A DNA stretch of 64,000 nucleotides, from contig JAFIEM010000004.1 of the NCBI GenBank assembly GCA_020832555.1, positions 1 to 64,000 on the forward strand, given 5' to 3'. Below, in pieces: positions 44,960 through 54,135 of the stretch. Origin of the DNA: Natronohydrobacter sp. (GTDB lineage: Bacteria > Pseudomonadota > Alphaproteobacteria > Rhodobacterales > Rhodobacteraceae). Both the position numbers and the translations under genes were made by a program. The notes under the pieces are model-generated. The model had not been told where the DNA came from and searched no databases. It saw only the letters and a program-made list of their open reading frames with translations. Positions within the stretch are counted from its first letter, which is position 1. Every line of letters begins with the position of its first letter.

Positions 44960-45694
44960 ATGACACAAGCCTGCAAACTTGCCGCCGGAAACTGGAAGAT
45001 GAACGGGCTGCGCGCCGATCTGGCAGAGGCGCGGGCACTCGCAGCGGCGCTCACGGCCCCGAGTTGTGGCGTCTTGCTTTGTCCACCTGCAACGCTTGTC
45101 GCTGCGATGGCCGACGCACTGAACGGCAGTGCTGTGATGGTGGGTGGGCAGGATTGTCACGCCGGGGTGTCAGGGGCGCATACCGGTGATATCTCGGCGC
45201 AGATGCTGGCGGATAGTGGGGCAAGATATGTGATCCTTGGGCATTCCGAGCGCCGCGCGGATCATGGGGAAGCCTCGGGCGATGTAGCGGCCAAGGCGCA
45301 AGCGGCCCAAGCGGCGGGTCTGGTCGCGATCATCTGTCTGGGAGAAACCGAAGCCGAGCGGGACGCCGGGCACACACTGGACGTGGTGCTGAAGCAACTG
45401 GCCGAGTCAGTGCCTGAAGGTGCTACTGCCGCCAATACCGTCATCGCGTATGAACCCGTCTGGGCGATCGGCACGGGGCGCACACCGACGCTGGAGCAGA
45501 TCAGCGAAGTGCATGATGCCCTGCGCGTCAACCTGCCCGACAGCGCCACTTCCTTGCTTTATGGGGGGTCAGTCAAACCCGGAAATGCTGCCAAGATTTT
45601 TGCGATTGCCAATGTCGACGGGGCGCTTGTCGGTGGGGCGTCGTTGAAAGCGGCGGATTTTGGCGCGATTGTCGCGGCACTCGACGCCGCTTAG
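44960..45694 (+). CDS. tpiA: Triosephosphate isomerase
   Basis: Interconverts glyceraldehyde 3-phosphate and dihydroxyacetone phosphate. 244 residues, complete (beta/alpha)8 barrel: N-terminal AGNWKMNG with catalytic lysine, [14 protein letters not shown] with catalytic histidine, [16 protein letters not shown] with catalytic glutamate, YGGSVKPGN phosphate loop. AAAGGGAGAACGCC precedes the ATG. The stop shares TTAG with the convergent rhomboid gene. Confidence 0.97.
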   Translation: MTQACKLAAGNWKMNGLRADLAEARALAAALTAPSCGVLLCPPATLVAAMADALNGSAVMVGGQDCHAGVSGAHTGDISAQMLADSGARYVILGHSERRADHGEASGDVAAKAQAAQAAGLVAIICLGETEAERDAGHTLDVVLKQLAESVPEGATAANTVIAYEPVWAIGTGRTPTLEQISEVHDALRVNLPDSATSLLYGGSVKPGNAAKIFAIANVDGALVGGASLKAADFGAIVAALDAA

Positions 45695-46341
45695 GCGCGG
45701 TATCGCAGGGTCGGTGTGACGATTGCAGCGAACAGGACTCCTGCGATGAAACCACCCAGATGGGCCTCCCAGGCGACAAGACCCGATAATGCCAGCCATA
45801 GGATGACGTTCAACAAGACCAGCCCCAAGAGCGAGCGCCATAAGGGTCGCATGGAACTGCGCAGATGCTGACGCGCCTGCCATTCCCAGAATTTCCATGC
45901 CCCGATCAGCCCGAATACTGCGCCAGAGGCCCCGACCATCGGGGCTTCTGATCCTGACAGAAGGGCAAACCCGGCGCCCCCGGCAATAGCCGACAGGATA
46001 TAGAGCAGCAGAAAACCCTTTTGGCCGATCCGCGCCACCGCGATCCCACCAAGCGCCAGAACGGCGATCATGTTGCCAATCAGATGCAACAGGCCCCCGT
46101 GCAAGAAGGCGTATGTCAGGAACATTGTCTCGCGCTGTACAGGATAGATCGGTTCCCAGCCTGACAGGAGTCCGTTCCAGAATGCGCCGTGCAGCAGCAT
46201 CTGTCGCCGCAGATCGCTGCCGCCGAACAGAGCAGATTCCAGTAGTGTCAGCAAAATCTCGGGAAGGCATGTCAGACCGACAAGCCAGATCACGGCAGGT
46301 GCATTTGCGTGCGTGGGAAGTGTTATATGCTGTGGACCCAT
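45691..46341 (-). CDS. Rhomboid-family intramembrane serine protease
   Basis: 216 residues, about six membrane helices. Catalytic dyad S139 ([15 protein letters not shown]) and H194 ([11 protein letters not shown]), with the helix 2 HLIGNM motif (residues 86-91). It cleaves transmembrane substrates within the bilayer; targets are unknown. The open frame extends 30 codons upstream through a hairpin region, but MGPQHITLP at 46341 gives the usual short N-terminal tail. It is convergent with tpiA. Confidence 0.9.
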   Translation of the reverse strand: MGPQHITLPTHANAPAVIWLVGLTCLPEILLTLLESALFGGSDLRRQMLLHGAFWNGLLSGWEPIYPVQRETMFLTYAFLHGGLLHLIGNMIAVLALGGIAVARIGQKGFLLLYILSAIAGGAGFALLSGSEAPMVGASGAVFGLIGAWKFWEWQARQHLRSSMRPLWRSLLGLVLLNVILWLALSGLVAWEAHLGGFIAGVLFAAIVTPTLRYRA

Positions 46342-46388
46342 GCGCGCGGAAGTGACACTCTCATCAACCCTGTGCAAGTCCTGAGCTC

Positions 46389-46420
46389 GACGCCCCTCCG
46401 CGCGGGAAGGGGGTCGCGTC
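46389..46420 (-). repeat. GC-rich hairpin downstream of the sugar transferase
   Basis: GACGC (46389-46393) pairs with GCGTC (46416-46420), with an inner CCCCT/AGGGG pairing. It is bracketed by an outer dyad AGTGACAC (46351-46358) and GTGTCACT (46425-46432). No U-tract follows on the minus strand; possible Rho-assisted or attenuation structure. Confidence 0.4.
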
Positions 46421-46431
46421 TTTCGTGTCAC

Positions 46432-47133
46432 TCAGTACCCCGTGCTGTAGAGAACTGTTCGCAGGGTCTTCCCGACAAGGCGAAGGTCTGTCGCAAAGGA
46501 AAGATTACGCGCATATTCAATGTCCAGCTCGGCGCGACGCTGAAAATGCGAATCGTTGCGCTCGGAGACTTGCCAGACACCGGAAATGCCGGGGCGTAGC
46601 GAGGTGTAAACAGGCAGGGCAGGGCCGTAGAGATGCTTCTGCTCGGGCATCATCGGCCGCGGACCGAGAAGGCTCATCTGACCCCGCAGCACATTCCACA
46701 GTTGCGGCAACTCATCAATCGAGGTCTTGCGCAGGAACAACCCGAAGGAGGTCACACGGGGGTCGTGCTTCAGCTTCTGGGTGTCCAACCATTCCGCGCG
46801 CATTGCCGGATCGGTGTCGAGAATGTCTTGCAGCAGTCGGTCTGCATCAGGATGCATCGTGCGGAATTTCCAGATCCGGAAATGCCGACCGCCCTTGCCG
46901 ATGCGCGCTTGAGAATAAAACGGAGCAACTCCCTGAACCAGAAGGACAAGGGTCACGACGATGATGATAGGCAGCACGATTGGCGCGATGAGCACTACCA
47001 GAAACAGGTCGAACAAGCGCTTTCCGAAAAGGCGGTAAAGGCCCTGACGGGCGACTTTCTCGCTTGACGGATCGCTCAGATCAGCCGAGTTTGGTATGGA
47101 GTTCTCACCGTGATACAAAGCGCGAGATGGCAT
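46432..47133 (-). CDS. Polysaccharide-initiating sugar transferase (ExoY/WbaP-type)
   Basis: A 233-residue monotopic phosphoglycosyl transferase. It should move a sugar-1-phosphate from UDP-sugar to undecaprenyl phosphate and start an exopolysaccharide or O-antigen repeat unit. The re-entrant hydrophobic helix is at about 36-68 (KRLFDLFLVVLIAPIVLPII), with FYSQARIGKGGRHFRIWKFR, KTSIDELPQLWNVLRGQMS and GPRPMMPEQ as family motifs. It is a single gene without other glycan genes adjacent; the next gene on the other strand is an ExeA-like ATPase. Confidence 0.9.
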   Translation of the reverse strand: MPSRALYHGENSIPNSADLSDPSSEKVARQGLYRLFGKRLFDLFLVVLIAPIVLPIIIVVTLVLLVQGVAPFYSQARIGKGGRHFRIWKFRTMHPDADRLLQDILDTDPAMRAEWLDTQKLKHDPRVTSFGLFLRKTSIDELPQLWNVLRGQMSLLGPRPMMPEQKHLYGPALPVYTSLRPGISGVWQVSERNDSHFQRRAELDIEYARNLSFATDLRLVGKTLRTVLYSTGY

Positions 47134-47553
47134 AAGAAATTCCCCCGAGACGTGCGAGTTGGTTCAGCTATTGGCAACAAGAAAGCCCCTTCGGCAGTCG
47201 CGGGACACGCGGCGCACCAACTCTTCGCCGTTCTATGGTTGTCATACCTTTAACCATTCTGTGTCGCAGCAAAAATCAGCCCCGAGAGTTTGTGTTTCGC
47301 AATCTGCAACGGAATCTGTCTGCGAAATGTGAACAAATTGCGGTATGGTTAGGGTTTGTTTCTGTCTGGCGTGAATCGCGATCATTCATAACTGTGAATG
47401 TGACATTTCTGCGGCCTGAACCGCGAATCACCAGAATGCGGTGAAGCATAGGATGCCACGACTTGGGCTTAATTTGGCTTGAATCCTGCCATGTCGCAGC
47501 AGTAACCACAGCGCAGCGGGTCGCAGTAGCTTCCTGTTTTGTGGAATGAGGGC
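47134..47553. promoter_or_regulatory. 420-base divergent region, sugar transferase / ExeA-like gene
   Basis: No convincing gene. It contains a 7-base dyad TTTCGCA (47295-47301) and TGCGAAA (47321-47327) and an imperfect CtrA-like TTAA-N7-TGAA (47469-47483). Promoters for both flanking genes must lie here; none was clearly recognised. Confidence 0.4.
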
Positions 47554-48396
47554 ATGACTCAGGCATTCAGCTCATATCTGGAGCATTTCGGCTTCAAGCA
47601 GCGTCCATTCTCTCTGACGCCTGACCCGGAATTCCTGTTCTGGTCCGACGCGACGCGTGGTGCCTATACGATGTTGCAATATGGGCTGGCCACGCGCGCA
47701 CCCATTACCCTGATCACAGGTGAGATCGGTGCCGGGAAAACTGTGTTGCTGCAGCATTTCATCGAAGAGATCGAGGATGACGACAGTCTCTCGATTGCTT
47801 TGGTCACGAATACACGCCCGAATACGCGCGAGATCCTGCAATGGTTGTTGCCGGAACTGACCAAGTCCGACATCAGCGAAGAAGCCAAATTTCTGCGCGT
47901 TCAGGAGTTCCTGGTGCAGGAATATAATGAAGGGCGGCGCGTGCTGCTGGTGATCGACGAGGCACAGAACCTGTCGCTTGAGGCGCTGGAAGAATTGCGG
48001 ATGCTGACCAACATAAACCTGGGCAAGGAAGAGGTCTTGCAGTTGTTCCTGATTGGCCAGCCCGAGTTGCGCGACAATGTGCGTCGCCCTGAACTTGTCC
48101 AGTTCGCCCAGCGGGTCGCGGCAAACTATCATCTGCCCTATATGGAATCGGCCACGGTGCTGAAATACATCGCGCATCGGCTGAGGGTCGCGGGCGGAAC
48201 GCCGGGGATATTCAGCAAACAGGCCGCAGAGCTGGTGCATGAGGCGACGGGTGGCATCCCGCGCCTGATCAACCAGCTTTGCGACATGTCCCTTACCTAC
48301 GCTTTCGCCCAGCAAGAGAAGATGGTCAAACGCAGCACAGTTCAGGCCGTGATTGACGACGGCATTTTCTTCGCGCCTTTTCCGCGAAAAATGTGA
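47554..48396 (+). CDS. ExeA-like AAA ATPase
   Basis: 280 residues, AAA_22/ExeA type. N-terminal YLEHFGFKQRPFSLTPDPEF is diagnostic; Walker A GEIGAGKT (56-63), Walker B VLLVIDEAQN (D135/E136), QLFLIGQPELRDNV sensor region. Homologues energise secretin or exopolysaccharide machinery (GspA/ExeA, exosortase-linked ATPases) or act in transposition. Here it ends after the ATPase domain, with no peptidoglycan-binding or membrane segment, and stands alone. The adjacent divergent sugar transferase suggests a link to polysaccharide export (inference). GAGGG precedes the start. Confidence 0.85.
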   Translation: MTQAFSSYLEHFGFKQRPFSLTPDPEFLFWSDATRGAYTMLQYGLATRAPITLITGEIGAGKTVLLQHFIEEIEDDDSLSIALVTNTRPNTREILQWLLPELTKSDISEEAKFLRVQEFLVQEYNEGRRVLLVIDEAQNLSLEALEELRMLTNINLGKEEVLQLFLIGQPELRDNVRRPELVQFAQRVAANYHLPYMESATVLKYIAHRLRVAGGTPGIFSKQAAELVHEATGGIPRLINQLCDMSLTYAFAQQEKMVKRSTVQAVIDDGIFFAPFPRKM

Positions 48397-48402
48397 CCGC
48401 GG

Positions 48403-48825
48403 CTACCAGTGGCCGACGCTCTCCATGCTGGCCCAGGGTTCAGCCGGGGGCAGGGCGCTGCCCTGTTGCAACAACTCGATCGAGATATTGTCGGGTGAGC
48501 GCACGAAAGCCATGCGACCGTCGCGGGGCGGGCGGTTGATCGTGATCCCCGCAGCCTGCAACTCGGCGCATTTGGCATAGATATCCTCGACCTCATAGGC
48601 GAGATGGCCGAAATGGCGGCTGTCGGCAGGCAGACCATCGTCTCCGTCCCAGTTATAGGTCAACTCGACCGGACATTCTGGCTGACCTGGGGGGGCCATG
48701 AAGACCAAAGTGAAGCGGCCTGACTCGCTTTCATGGCGGCGGGTTTCCTCCAGTCCCAGCAATTTGTAGAAGGCGATCGAGGCGTCGAGATCCTTCACCC
48801 GGACCATTGTGTGCAGATAGCGCAT
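48403..48825 (-). CDS. gloA: Lactoylglutathione lyase (glyoxalase I)
   Basis: Detoxifies the hemithioacetal of methylglyoxal and glutathione to lactoylglutathione. 140 residues, VOC fold. Expected metal ligands are seen: H5 (MRYLHTMVRV), E in CPVELTYNWD, H in RHFGHLAYEV and E in NISIELLQ. An AGGAG-type site precedes the ATG. Convergent with the ExeA-like gene, six bases apart. Confidence 0.93.
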   Translation of the reverse strand: MRYLHTMVRVKDLDASIAFYKLLGLEETRRHESESGRFTLVFMAPPGQPECPVELTYNWDGDDGLPADSRHFGHLAYEVEDIYAKCAELQAAGITINRPPRDGRMAFVRSPDNISIELLQQGSALPPAEPWASMESVGHW

Positions 48826-48949
48826 CCTGTTGCTCCTTGTTCTTCCGGTCAGAAGATAGGGACTTCTGTCGGGGCTGCAATGGGGGTTTCAGAATCAACC
48901 ACATCCGTTCTAAGGTGAGCAACACAGCATGTTGTATTGCGGGCGGGGC

Positions 48950-49729
48950 ATGAAGCAGTATCTGGACGGTTTGCGCTATATCCTGGAAAACGGCATACCT
49001 TCGGATGACCGGACGGGAACCGGCACTTTGTCGGTTTTCGGGATGCAGATGCGCTATGATCTTGCAGAGGGGTTCCCGCTGGTCACGACAAAACGCGTGC
49101 ATCTGAAGTCAGTCATCCACGAGTTGCTCTGGTTTCTTTCCGGGAATACGAATGTTGGCTATCTGCAAGCGAACGGGGTCAGCATCTGGGATGAATGGGC
49201 TGATGATTCTGGGGATCTTGGGCCTGTCTATGGGCGCCAGTGGCGCGATTTCGGCGGCGTGGACCAGATCGCAACTCTGGTGGAGCAGATTAGCCAGACC
49301 CCGGACAGCCGGCGCCTGATCGTCTCGGCCTGGAACCCCGCTGATGTGCCACAAATGGCGCTGCCGCCGTGTCATACGCTCTGGCAGGTGCGCATTCTGA
49401 GCGGCAAATTGCATCTGCAACTCTATCAGCGTTCGGCGGACATGTTTCTTGGTGTGCCTTTCAACATCGCCTCTTATGCGCTGTTGCAAATGATGCTGGC
49501 CAAGGTCACGGGGCTGGAGCCGGGGGTTTTCGTGCATACGCTGGGGGACGCGCATATCTACTCGAACCATATGGAACAAGTACAGATCCAGCTTGCGCGC
49601 GACCCGCGCCCGCTACCGCGCATGGAAATCCTGCGCAGCCCTGAGACGATTTTCGATTTTGTGTATGAGGATTTCCGCATCCATGATTATGATCCGCATC
49701 CCGCGATCAAGGCACCGGTGGCGGTCTGA
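48950..49729 (+). CDS. thyA: Thymidylate synthase
   Basis: Makes dTMP from dUMP using methylene-tetrahydrofolate. 259 residues starting [13 protein letters not shown] like E. coli ThyA; ATG 48929 would add seven residues and is rejected. Conserved [31 protein letters not shown], catalytic C141 in LPPCHTLWQ, and [11 protein letters not shown]. The stop is followed immediately by the ATG of folA, whose enzyme regenerates the folate cofactor. Confidence 0.97.
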   Translation: MKQYLDGLRYILENGIPSDDRTGTGTLSVFGMQMRYDLAEGFPLVTTKRVHLKSVIHELLWFLSGNTNVGYLQANGVSIWDEWADDSGDLGPVYGRQWRDFGGVDQIATLVEQISQTPDSRRLIVSAWNPADVPQMALPPCHTLWQVRILSGKLHLQLYQRSADMFLGVPFNIASYALLQMMLAKVTGLEPGVFVHTLGDAHIYSNHMEQVQIQLARDPRPLPRMEILRSPETIFDFVYEDFRIHDYDPHPAIKAPVAV

Positions 49730-50212
49730 ATGCTGAGCCTGATCGTCGCGCGCGCGCGAAATGGTGCTATCGGGCGGGATGGTTCAATACCTTGGCACGC
49801 GCCCGAAGACCTCGCCTTTTTTCAGCGCGAAACGCTGGGTGGTGCGATCATTATGGGACGCAAGACCTGGGAGAGCCTGCCGAAACGACCTTTGCCGCGC
49901 AGGCTGAATATCGTCGTCACCTCGACCACCTGCGCGACGGAAAGCGAAGGGCTGTTTGTTTCTCTGGACAACGCCCTCGATGCGGCCCGCGCGGCGGGGC
50001 ATATGCGTGTCTACGCGATTGGTGGCGCCGGGATCTACAGCGCTTTCCTGCCAAAAGCGGACCGGCTTCTGATCACAGAGGTAGATCTTGAGGTGCCGGA
50101 TGCCGATACTTTCTTCCCGCAGATCAATTCGGACCAGTGGCGGTTGACGGCGCGCTTGCCATTACGGTCCGACGACCCGCGCTGCGTGTTGACCGAGTAT
50201 CTTCGGATCTGA
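49730..50212 (+). CDS. folA: Dihydrofolate reductase
   Basis: Reduces dihydrofolate to tetrahydrofolate with NADPH. 160 residues: SLIVARARNGAIGRDGSIPWHAPEDLAFF with the substrate-binding acid, AIIMGRKTWESLP, and the NADPH loop YAIGGAGIYSAF. Directly abuts thyA (no gap), so translation is coupled; ThyA consumes reduced folate and produces the dihydrofolate this enzyme recycles. Confidence 0.96.
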   Translation: MLSLIVARARNGAIGRDGSIPWHAPEDLAFFQRETLGGAIIMGRKTWESLPKRPLPRRLNIVVTSTTCATESEGLFVSLDNALDAARAAGHMRVYAIGGAGIYSAFLPKADRLLITEVDLEVPDADTFFPQINSDQWRLTARLPLRSDDPRCVLTEYLRI

Positions 50213-50278
50213 GTGAAGCGCCATTGCAGAGCCTTGCGCCAGCATCTACATCTTGTGAAACCACAGATGGAGTTCCAG

Positions 50279-50596
50279 ATGCAGATTCAGGTAAACACCG
50301 ATAACACCATTTCCGGGCGCGAGGATGTCGTGTCCTTTGTCGAGGGGGTGATCGCATCGAAACTGGGGGCGGTGTCCGGTTCGATCACACGCGTCGAAGT
50401 GCATCTGCAGGACCAGAATGCAGAGAAGAAAGGTCCGGATGACAAGCGCTGCATGATCGAAGTGCGGCTCGAAGGTCGCCAGCCGGTCAGCGCGACGCAT
50501 ACGGCCGACAATCTGCAATCGTCAGTCACTGGTGCAGTGGACAAGATGCGCAACCTGCTTGATCGCGAACTTGGAAAGGCTCGCGCTCGTCGCTGA
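50279..50596 (+). CDS. Short HPF/RaiA-type ribosome-associated protein
   Basis: 105 residues, S30AE/HPF fold: MQIQVNTDNTISGREDVVSF, ITRVEVHLQDQNAEKKGPDD, CMIEVRLEGRQPVSATHTAD, then a basic tail (GKARARR). Short HPF/RaiA-type proteins bind the 30S decoding centre in stationary phase. It lacks the C-terminal dimerisation domain of long HPF. ATG 50279 follows GGAG by six bases; an ATG 12 bases upstream overlaps that site. It ends just before a perfect hairpin. Confidence 0.85.
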   Translation: MQIQVNTDNTISGREDVVSFVEGVIASKLGAVSGSITRVEVHLQDQNAEKKGPDDKRCMIEVRLEGRQPVSATHTADNLQSSVTGAVDKMRNLLDRELGKARARR

Positions 50597-50611
50597 ACCA
50601 GTCTGGCCCTG

Positions 50612-50641
50612 CTGCAATGTGTCTTATTGGACACATTGCAG
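50612..50641 (+). repeat. Perfect 12-base hairpin after the HPF gene
   Basis: CTGCAATGTGTC (50612-50623), loop TTATTG, GACACATTGCAG (50630-50641). No T-run follows. It may end the thyA-folA-hpf transcript with Rho, stabilise it, or be a protein-binding palindrome. Confidence 0.7.
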
Positions 50642-51017
50642 TATCCCGGTGTTCGGCAGGCATCTTGCGTTCAAATCAATTTGATTAACCATATGTTGTA
50701 GTTTGTTTTGATGCGTGTCTTGCAGTTCCCGTTCTGATTGATAGGCACCCGTCCATGTCGCGCTCCAGTGAGCCGTTGCCGTGTGTCATGGAGCGGCGCA
50801 ATGCAGGAAAGATTGTCAAATCGCTTTAATTTAAGTAAAGTTCAGACGTTAATCCTGAAAACAGGAAACAAGTGACCCTCCGAAAAAAAAGAGAGGGCAT
50901 TGAGCAGAGGCATAGGCAAGATGGGCTGGTCTTTCGACCATCGCTTGAAGGATATGTCGCGCGAAGCCATAGGCTTGGCGTGTGTTCTTCATGCGAGACA
51001 TGCCCGAAGGGCAGATC
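50642..51017 (+). promoter_or_regulatory. Upstream region of the cellulose operon
   Basis: About 375 bases with no supported gene. It is AT-richer than its surroundings (50680-50725 and 50815-50890, with an A8 run at 50884). It holds a 7-base dyad CGCTCCA (50761-50767) and TGGAGCG (50789-50795). It probably carries the bcs promoter and regulator sites, but no known motif was identified. Confidence 0.4.
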
Positions 51018-51671
51018 ATGGACATTCATAACCCGATTTCTCGGAACTGCATACACCCCCGGCAAGGGCGCATCTCGACTGGCCTGCGCCTTGTCGCGGG
51101 GCTTGCTCTGGCCGTCGGGTTGAGCGCCTGTCAAATGAGCTCGCAGGGGGGGCAGACCAGCCGTACCGAATTGGCCGAAGCCCTTTCGGAATATCGGATC
51201 GTGCCAACCGGGCGCGCTTTCGTTTCTGTGCCCAACGCTCTTCTGGTGATGGAACGCGATCTGGGTGTTGCGCTTGAACAGCGCATTACCTTGCCGAACG
51301 CGACCACACTGGCCGGTGAAAACACCATTCAGCTGCGCGCGCAAACCAGCCGGTCCTCCAGCGCGACACGGCTGCAACTGACCGAGATTCTTGCGCAATT
51401 CGGTGGCGTGCCTTCACCGTTCAGAGCTTTGGATGAGTCTTCACTGAGTTCCAGTACGGATCAGTATGGCGACGTGACATATACAGTGACCCGCCCCGGC
51501 GGGGACGTGACCTGCGTGCTGGCTTTTCGCCGCTCGCAGATCGGGGCGCGTGCTTTGCCGCGCGGATCATCGGCGCTGGATCTGATGATGCGCAACTGCG
51601 TGACAGGATCGGTACAGGATGCGCTCGCCCCACTTGGTCCGCAGGCTTTCTCGCTTGGTGTGGCGCGATGA
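51018..51671 (+). CDS. bcsN: Cellulose biosynthesis lipoprotein BcsN
   Basis: 217 residues with a lipoprotein signal (VGLSAC, lipid-modified C38). It resembles BcsN, a protein found only with alphaproteobacterial cellulose operons; its biochemical role is unknown. The body has repeated alpha/beta motifs (EYRIVPTGRAFVSVPNALLV, LTEILAQFGGVPSPF) and two late cysteines (VTCVLAF, MRNCVTG). ATG 51018 follows AAGGG; earlier in-frame ATGs (50991, 51000) would put extra residues before the signal sequence. It precedes bcsA by 28 bases. Confidence 0.8.
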   Translation: MDIHNPISRNCIHPRQGRISTGLRLVAGLALAVGLSACQMSSQGGQTSRTELAEALSEYRIVPTGRAFVSVPNALLVMERDLGVALEQRITLPNATTLAGENTIQLRAQTSRSSSATRLQLTEILAQFGGVPSPFRALDESSLSSSTDQYGDVTYTVTRPGGDVTCVLAFRRSQIGARALPRGSSALDLMMRNCVTGSVQDALAPLGPQAFSLGVAR

Positions 51672-51699
51672 CAGTGATTTTAAATAAGGGTGTGTTTCA

Positions 51700-54135
51700 A
51701 TGAGTATGCTGATTGCGACACGAAAACTGCGGGTCGGCGAGATAGGATTGTTCCTGCTCTGGACGGCTTTGGTCGTTCCCCTCGCCATTCTGGCCAGTAT
51801 TCCGACATCGACCGCAGTGCAGGGGGCGTTGGGGCTGTTCGCTGTTCTGGTGGTGGCGCTGCTCAAGCCCTTTACCATGAAGAACATCATGGCGCGCTTT
51901 GCGCTCCTCTCTGTCGCAAGTGCGATCGTGATGCGGTACTGGTTCTGGCGGGCGACCGAGACACTGCCACCGCTCGACAACCCGATCTCCTTTTCCGTTG
52001 CGCTGGCACTTTTCATCGTTGAAACCTACGCGATCTGTGTCTTCTTCATCAGTTCTTTCATAACAGCGGATCCGATCAACCGGACCCTGCCGCCCAAGGT
52101 TTCCGCGGCCGCGCTTCCGACCGTCGATATTCTGGTGCCGAGCTATAACGAACCGACCGAGATGCTTGCGGTGACTTTGTCTGCCGCGAAGAACATGCAT
52201 TATCCTGCCCATAAGCGCACTGTGGTCCTGTGCGATGACGGTGGAACCGACCAGCGCTGCAATCACGAAGACCCGGCGATCTCGGAGAAGGCGCGCAAAC
52301 GTCGTGCAGAGTTGCAGAATCTGTGCGCGGAACTCGGGATCGTCTATTCGACCCGTCCGAAGAATGAACATGCCAAGGCCGGGAATATGTCTGCCGCGCT
52401 GGAGCGGCTGAATGGCGATCTGGTAGTGGTCTTTGACGCAGACCATGTGCCCAGTCGTGACTTTCTGGCGCGGACGGTCGGGTATTTCGTCGAAGACCCG
52501 AAGCTGTTTCTTGTCCAGACGCCGCATTTCTTTCTCAATCCCGATCCGGTCGAACGCAATGTCGGGTTTCGCGCGGATTGCCCGCCCGAAAACGAGATGT
52601 TCTATCATCTGGGTCATCGCGGGCTTGACCGCTGGGGCGGGGCGTTCTTTTGCGGCTCTGCAGCCTTGCTGCGGCGCGCGGCTCTGGACGATGTGGGCGG
52701 TTTCGCGGGCGAGACCATTACCGAGGATGCCGAAACGGCACTGGAGATTCACAGCCGGGGCTGGAAGAGCCTTTATGTCGATCACGCGATGATCGCGGGC
52801 CTGCAGCCTGAAACCTTCGTGACCTTTATCGAGCAGCGTGGACGTTGGGCAGCAGGCATGATGCAGCTTCTGCGTCTGAAAAACCCGCTGCGCCGCAAGG
52901 GCATGAGCCTGACACAGCGGCTGTGTTACCTCAATTCCATGACCTTCTGGCTTTTTCCGTTGGTGCGCATGGTCTTCATCCTCGCACCATTGGCCTATCT
53001 GTTCTTCGGCATGCAGATCTTCGTGGCGACCATCGAGGAAGTGCTGGTTTATATGGGCGCCTATATGGCGGTCAGTTTCATGGTGCAGAACGCCCTTTAT
53101 GCGCGGGTGCGATGGCCACTTATGTCCGAGATCTACGAGACAGCGCAGGCACCCTATCTGTCTGGCGTGGTCATCAAGACCTTGCTCAAACCGCGCGGTG
53201 CGAAATTCAATGTGACGGCCAAGGACGAGGTTCTGGAAGAAGATTACATCTCGCCGCTGTTCAAGCCGCTTCTGGCACTCTGGGTGATTTGTGCGCTGGG
53301 TGTAGTGGCGGCAGGAATTCGCTGGGTCATGTTTCCGGGCGATCATACGATTCTGATGATCGTCGGCGGCTGGGCCGTGTTCAATTTCATCATTCTGTCA
53401 GCAGCTTTGCGGGCGATTGCCGAACGGCAGCAACGACGGGGTGTGCCGCGGGTTGATATGAAAGTCCCGGCGGTGGCGGCTATTGGACGTGATGGCAGGT
53501 TCAGCTTCACGGCGGCAACCATCCTCAATTCGTCGACCAGCGGGGCAAAGCTCAAACTGATTGGCGGCCCTGAAACTGATCCCGCCGAGCTGGCCTCGAT
53601 CGCGCCGGGCTACGTGCTCTATTTTACTCCGGAATTCCCGAAATCACCGCATCTGGAAAACGCAGTGCGCGTACAGGTCAAGAATGTCGAGCGCACCAAT
53701 TCAGGTGTCGTCGTCGGTGTACGCTACGACCCGGACCAACCCATGCAGGCGCGTGAGACGATTGCGCATCTGATCTTTGGGGACAGCGCGAATTGGGAAA
53801 TGGTCCGCGCAGGCAAGAACAAGCCCATGCCGATGATCCGGGGCATGCTCTATGTTGTCGGTCTTGCCTGTGCCTCTGTGTATCACACCTTGCGCGCGCT
53901 GGCCGCAGAACCCGCCCGCCGACGGGCCGCAGAGGAACGCGCCCGCATGAGCGAGATCCGCGAACTGGAGCCTGCGCATATGCTGGCTTTCGGCGAGGCA
54001 TTCGATCCCGATATCGCCAATCCCGATTTTTCCTTTGATCAGTTCGGGACCGGTGTGCCGGGGCTGGCAGGGGGGCGCATGGCCGCCAATCGTCAGACCC
54101 AGATCCTGGCGCGTGGATTGGAGGTCAAGCCATGA
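51700..54135 (+). CDS. bcsA: Cellulose synthase catalytic subunit BcsA
   Basis: An 811-residue inner-membrane family 2 glycosyltransferase that polymerises UDP-glucose and extrudes the glucan. Seen: N-terminal membrane helices, the GT domain with DDG (about 178), D246-A-D248 (FDADHVP), TED at 341-343 and QRGRW at 379-383. Further channel helices follow, then a C-terminal PilZ domain (about 573-690) with RRGVPR and NSSTSGAKL, the c-di-GMP-binding RxxxR and D/NxSxxG motifs. So synthesis should be switched on by c-di-GMP. It overlaps bcsB by ATGA. Confidence 0.96.
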   Translation: MSMLIATRKLRVGEIGLFLLWTALVVPLAILASIPTSTAVQGALGLFAVLVVALLKPFTMKNIMARFALLSVASAIVMRYWFWRATETLPPLDNPISFSVALALFIVETYAICVFFISSFITADPINRTLPPKVSAAALPTVDILVPSYNEPTEMLAVTLSAAKNMHYPAHKRTVVLCDDGGTDQRCNHEDPAISEKARKRRAELQNLCAELGIVYSTRPKNEHAKAGNMSAALERLNGDLVVVFDADHVPSRDFLARTVGYFVEDPKLFLVQTPHFFLNPDPVERNVGFRADCPPENEMFYHLGHRGLDRWGGAFFCGSAALLRRAALDDVGGFAGETITEDAETALEIHSRGWKSLYVDHAMIAGLQPETFVTFIEQRGRWAAGMMQLLRLKNPLRRKGMSLTQRLCYLNSMTFWLFPLVRMVFILAPLAYLFFGMQIFVATIEEVLVYMGAYMAVSFMVQNALYARVRWPLMSEIYETAQAPYLSGVVIKTLLKPRGAKFNVTAKDEVLEEDYISPLFKPLLALWVICALGVVAAGIRWVMFPGDHTILMIVGGWAVFNFIILSAALRAIAERQQRRGVPRVDMKVPAVAAIGRDGRFSFTAATILNSSTSGAKLKLIGGPETDPAELASIAPGYVLYFTPEFPKSPHLENAVRVQVKNVERTNSGVVVGVRYDPDQPMQARETIAHLIFGDSANWEMVRAGKNKPMPMIRGMLYVVGLACASVYHTLRALAAEPARRRAAEERARMSEIRELEPAHMLAFGEAFDPDIANPDFSFDQFGTGVPGLAGGRMAANRQTQILARGLEVKP

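Noticed and set aside
47469..47483. TTAA-N7-TGAA as a CtrA site before the ExeA-like gene
   Set aside because: One mismatch in the second half and no contextual link to the CtrA pathway; such half matches are expected by chance.
50755..50829. 24-codon ORF (MSRSSEPLPC...) upstream of bcsN
   Set aside because: No ribosome site and no supporting feature; it contains the local dyad and is more likely non-coding.
51697..53346. 549-codon open frame on the minus strand opposite bcsA
   Set aside because: Fully covered by bcsA, which shows all catalytic motifs; the reverse product has no recognisable domain.
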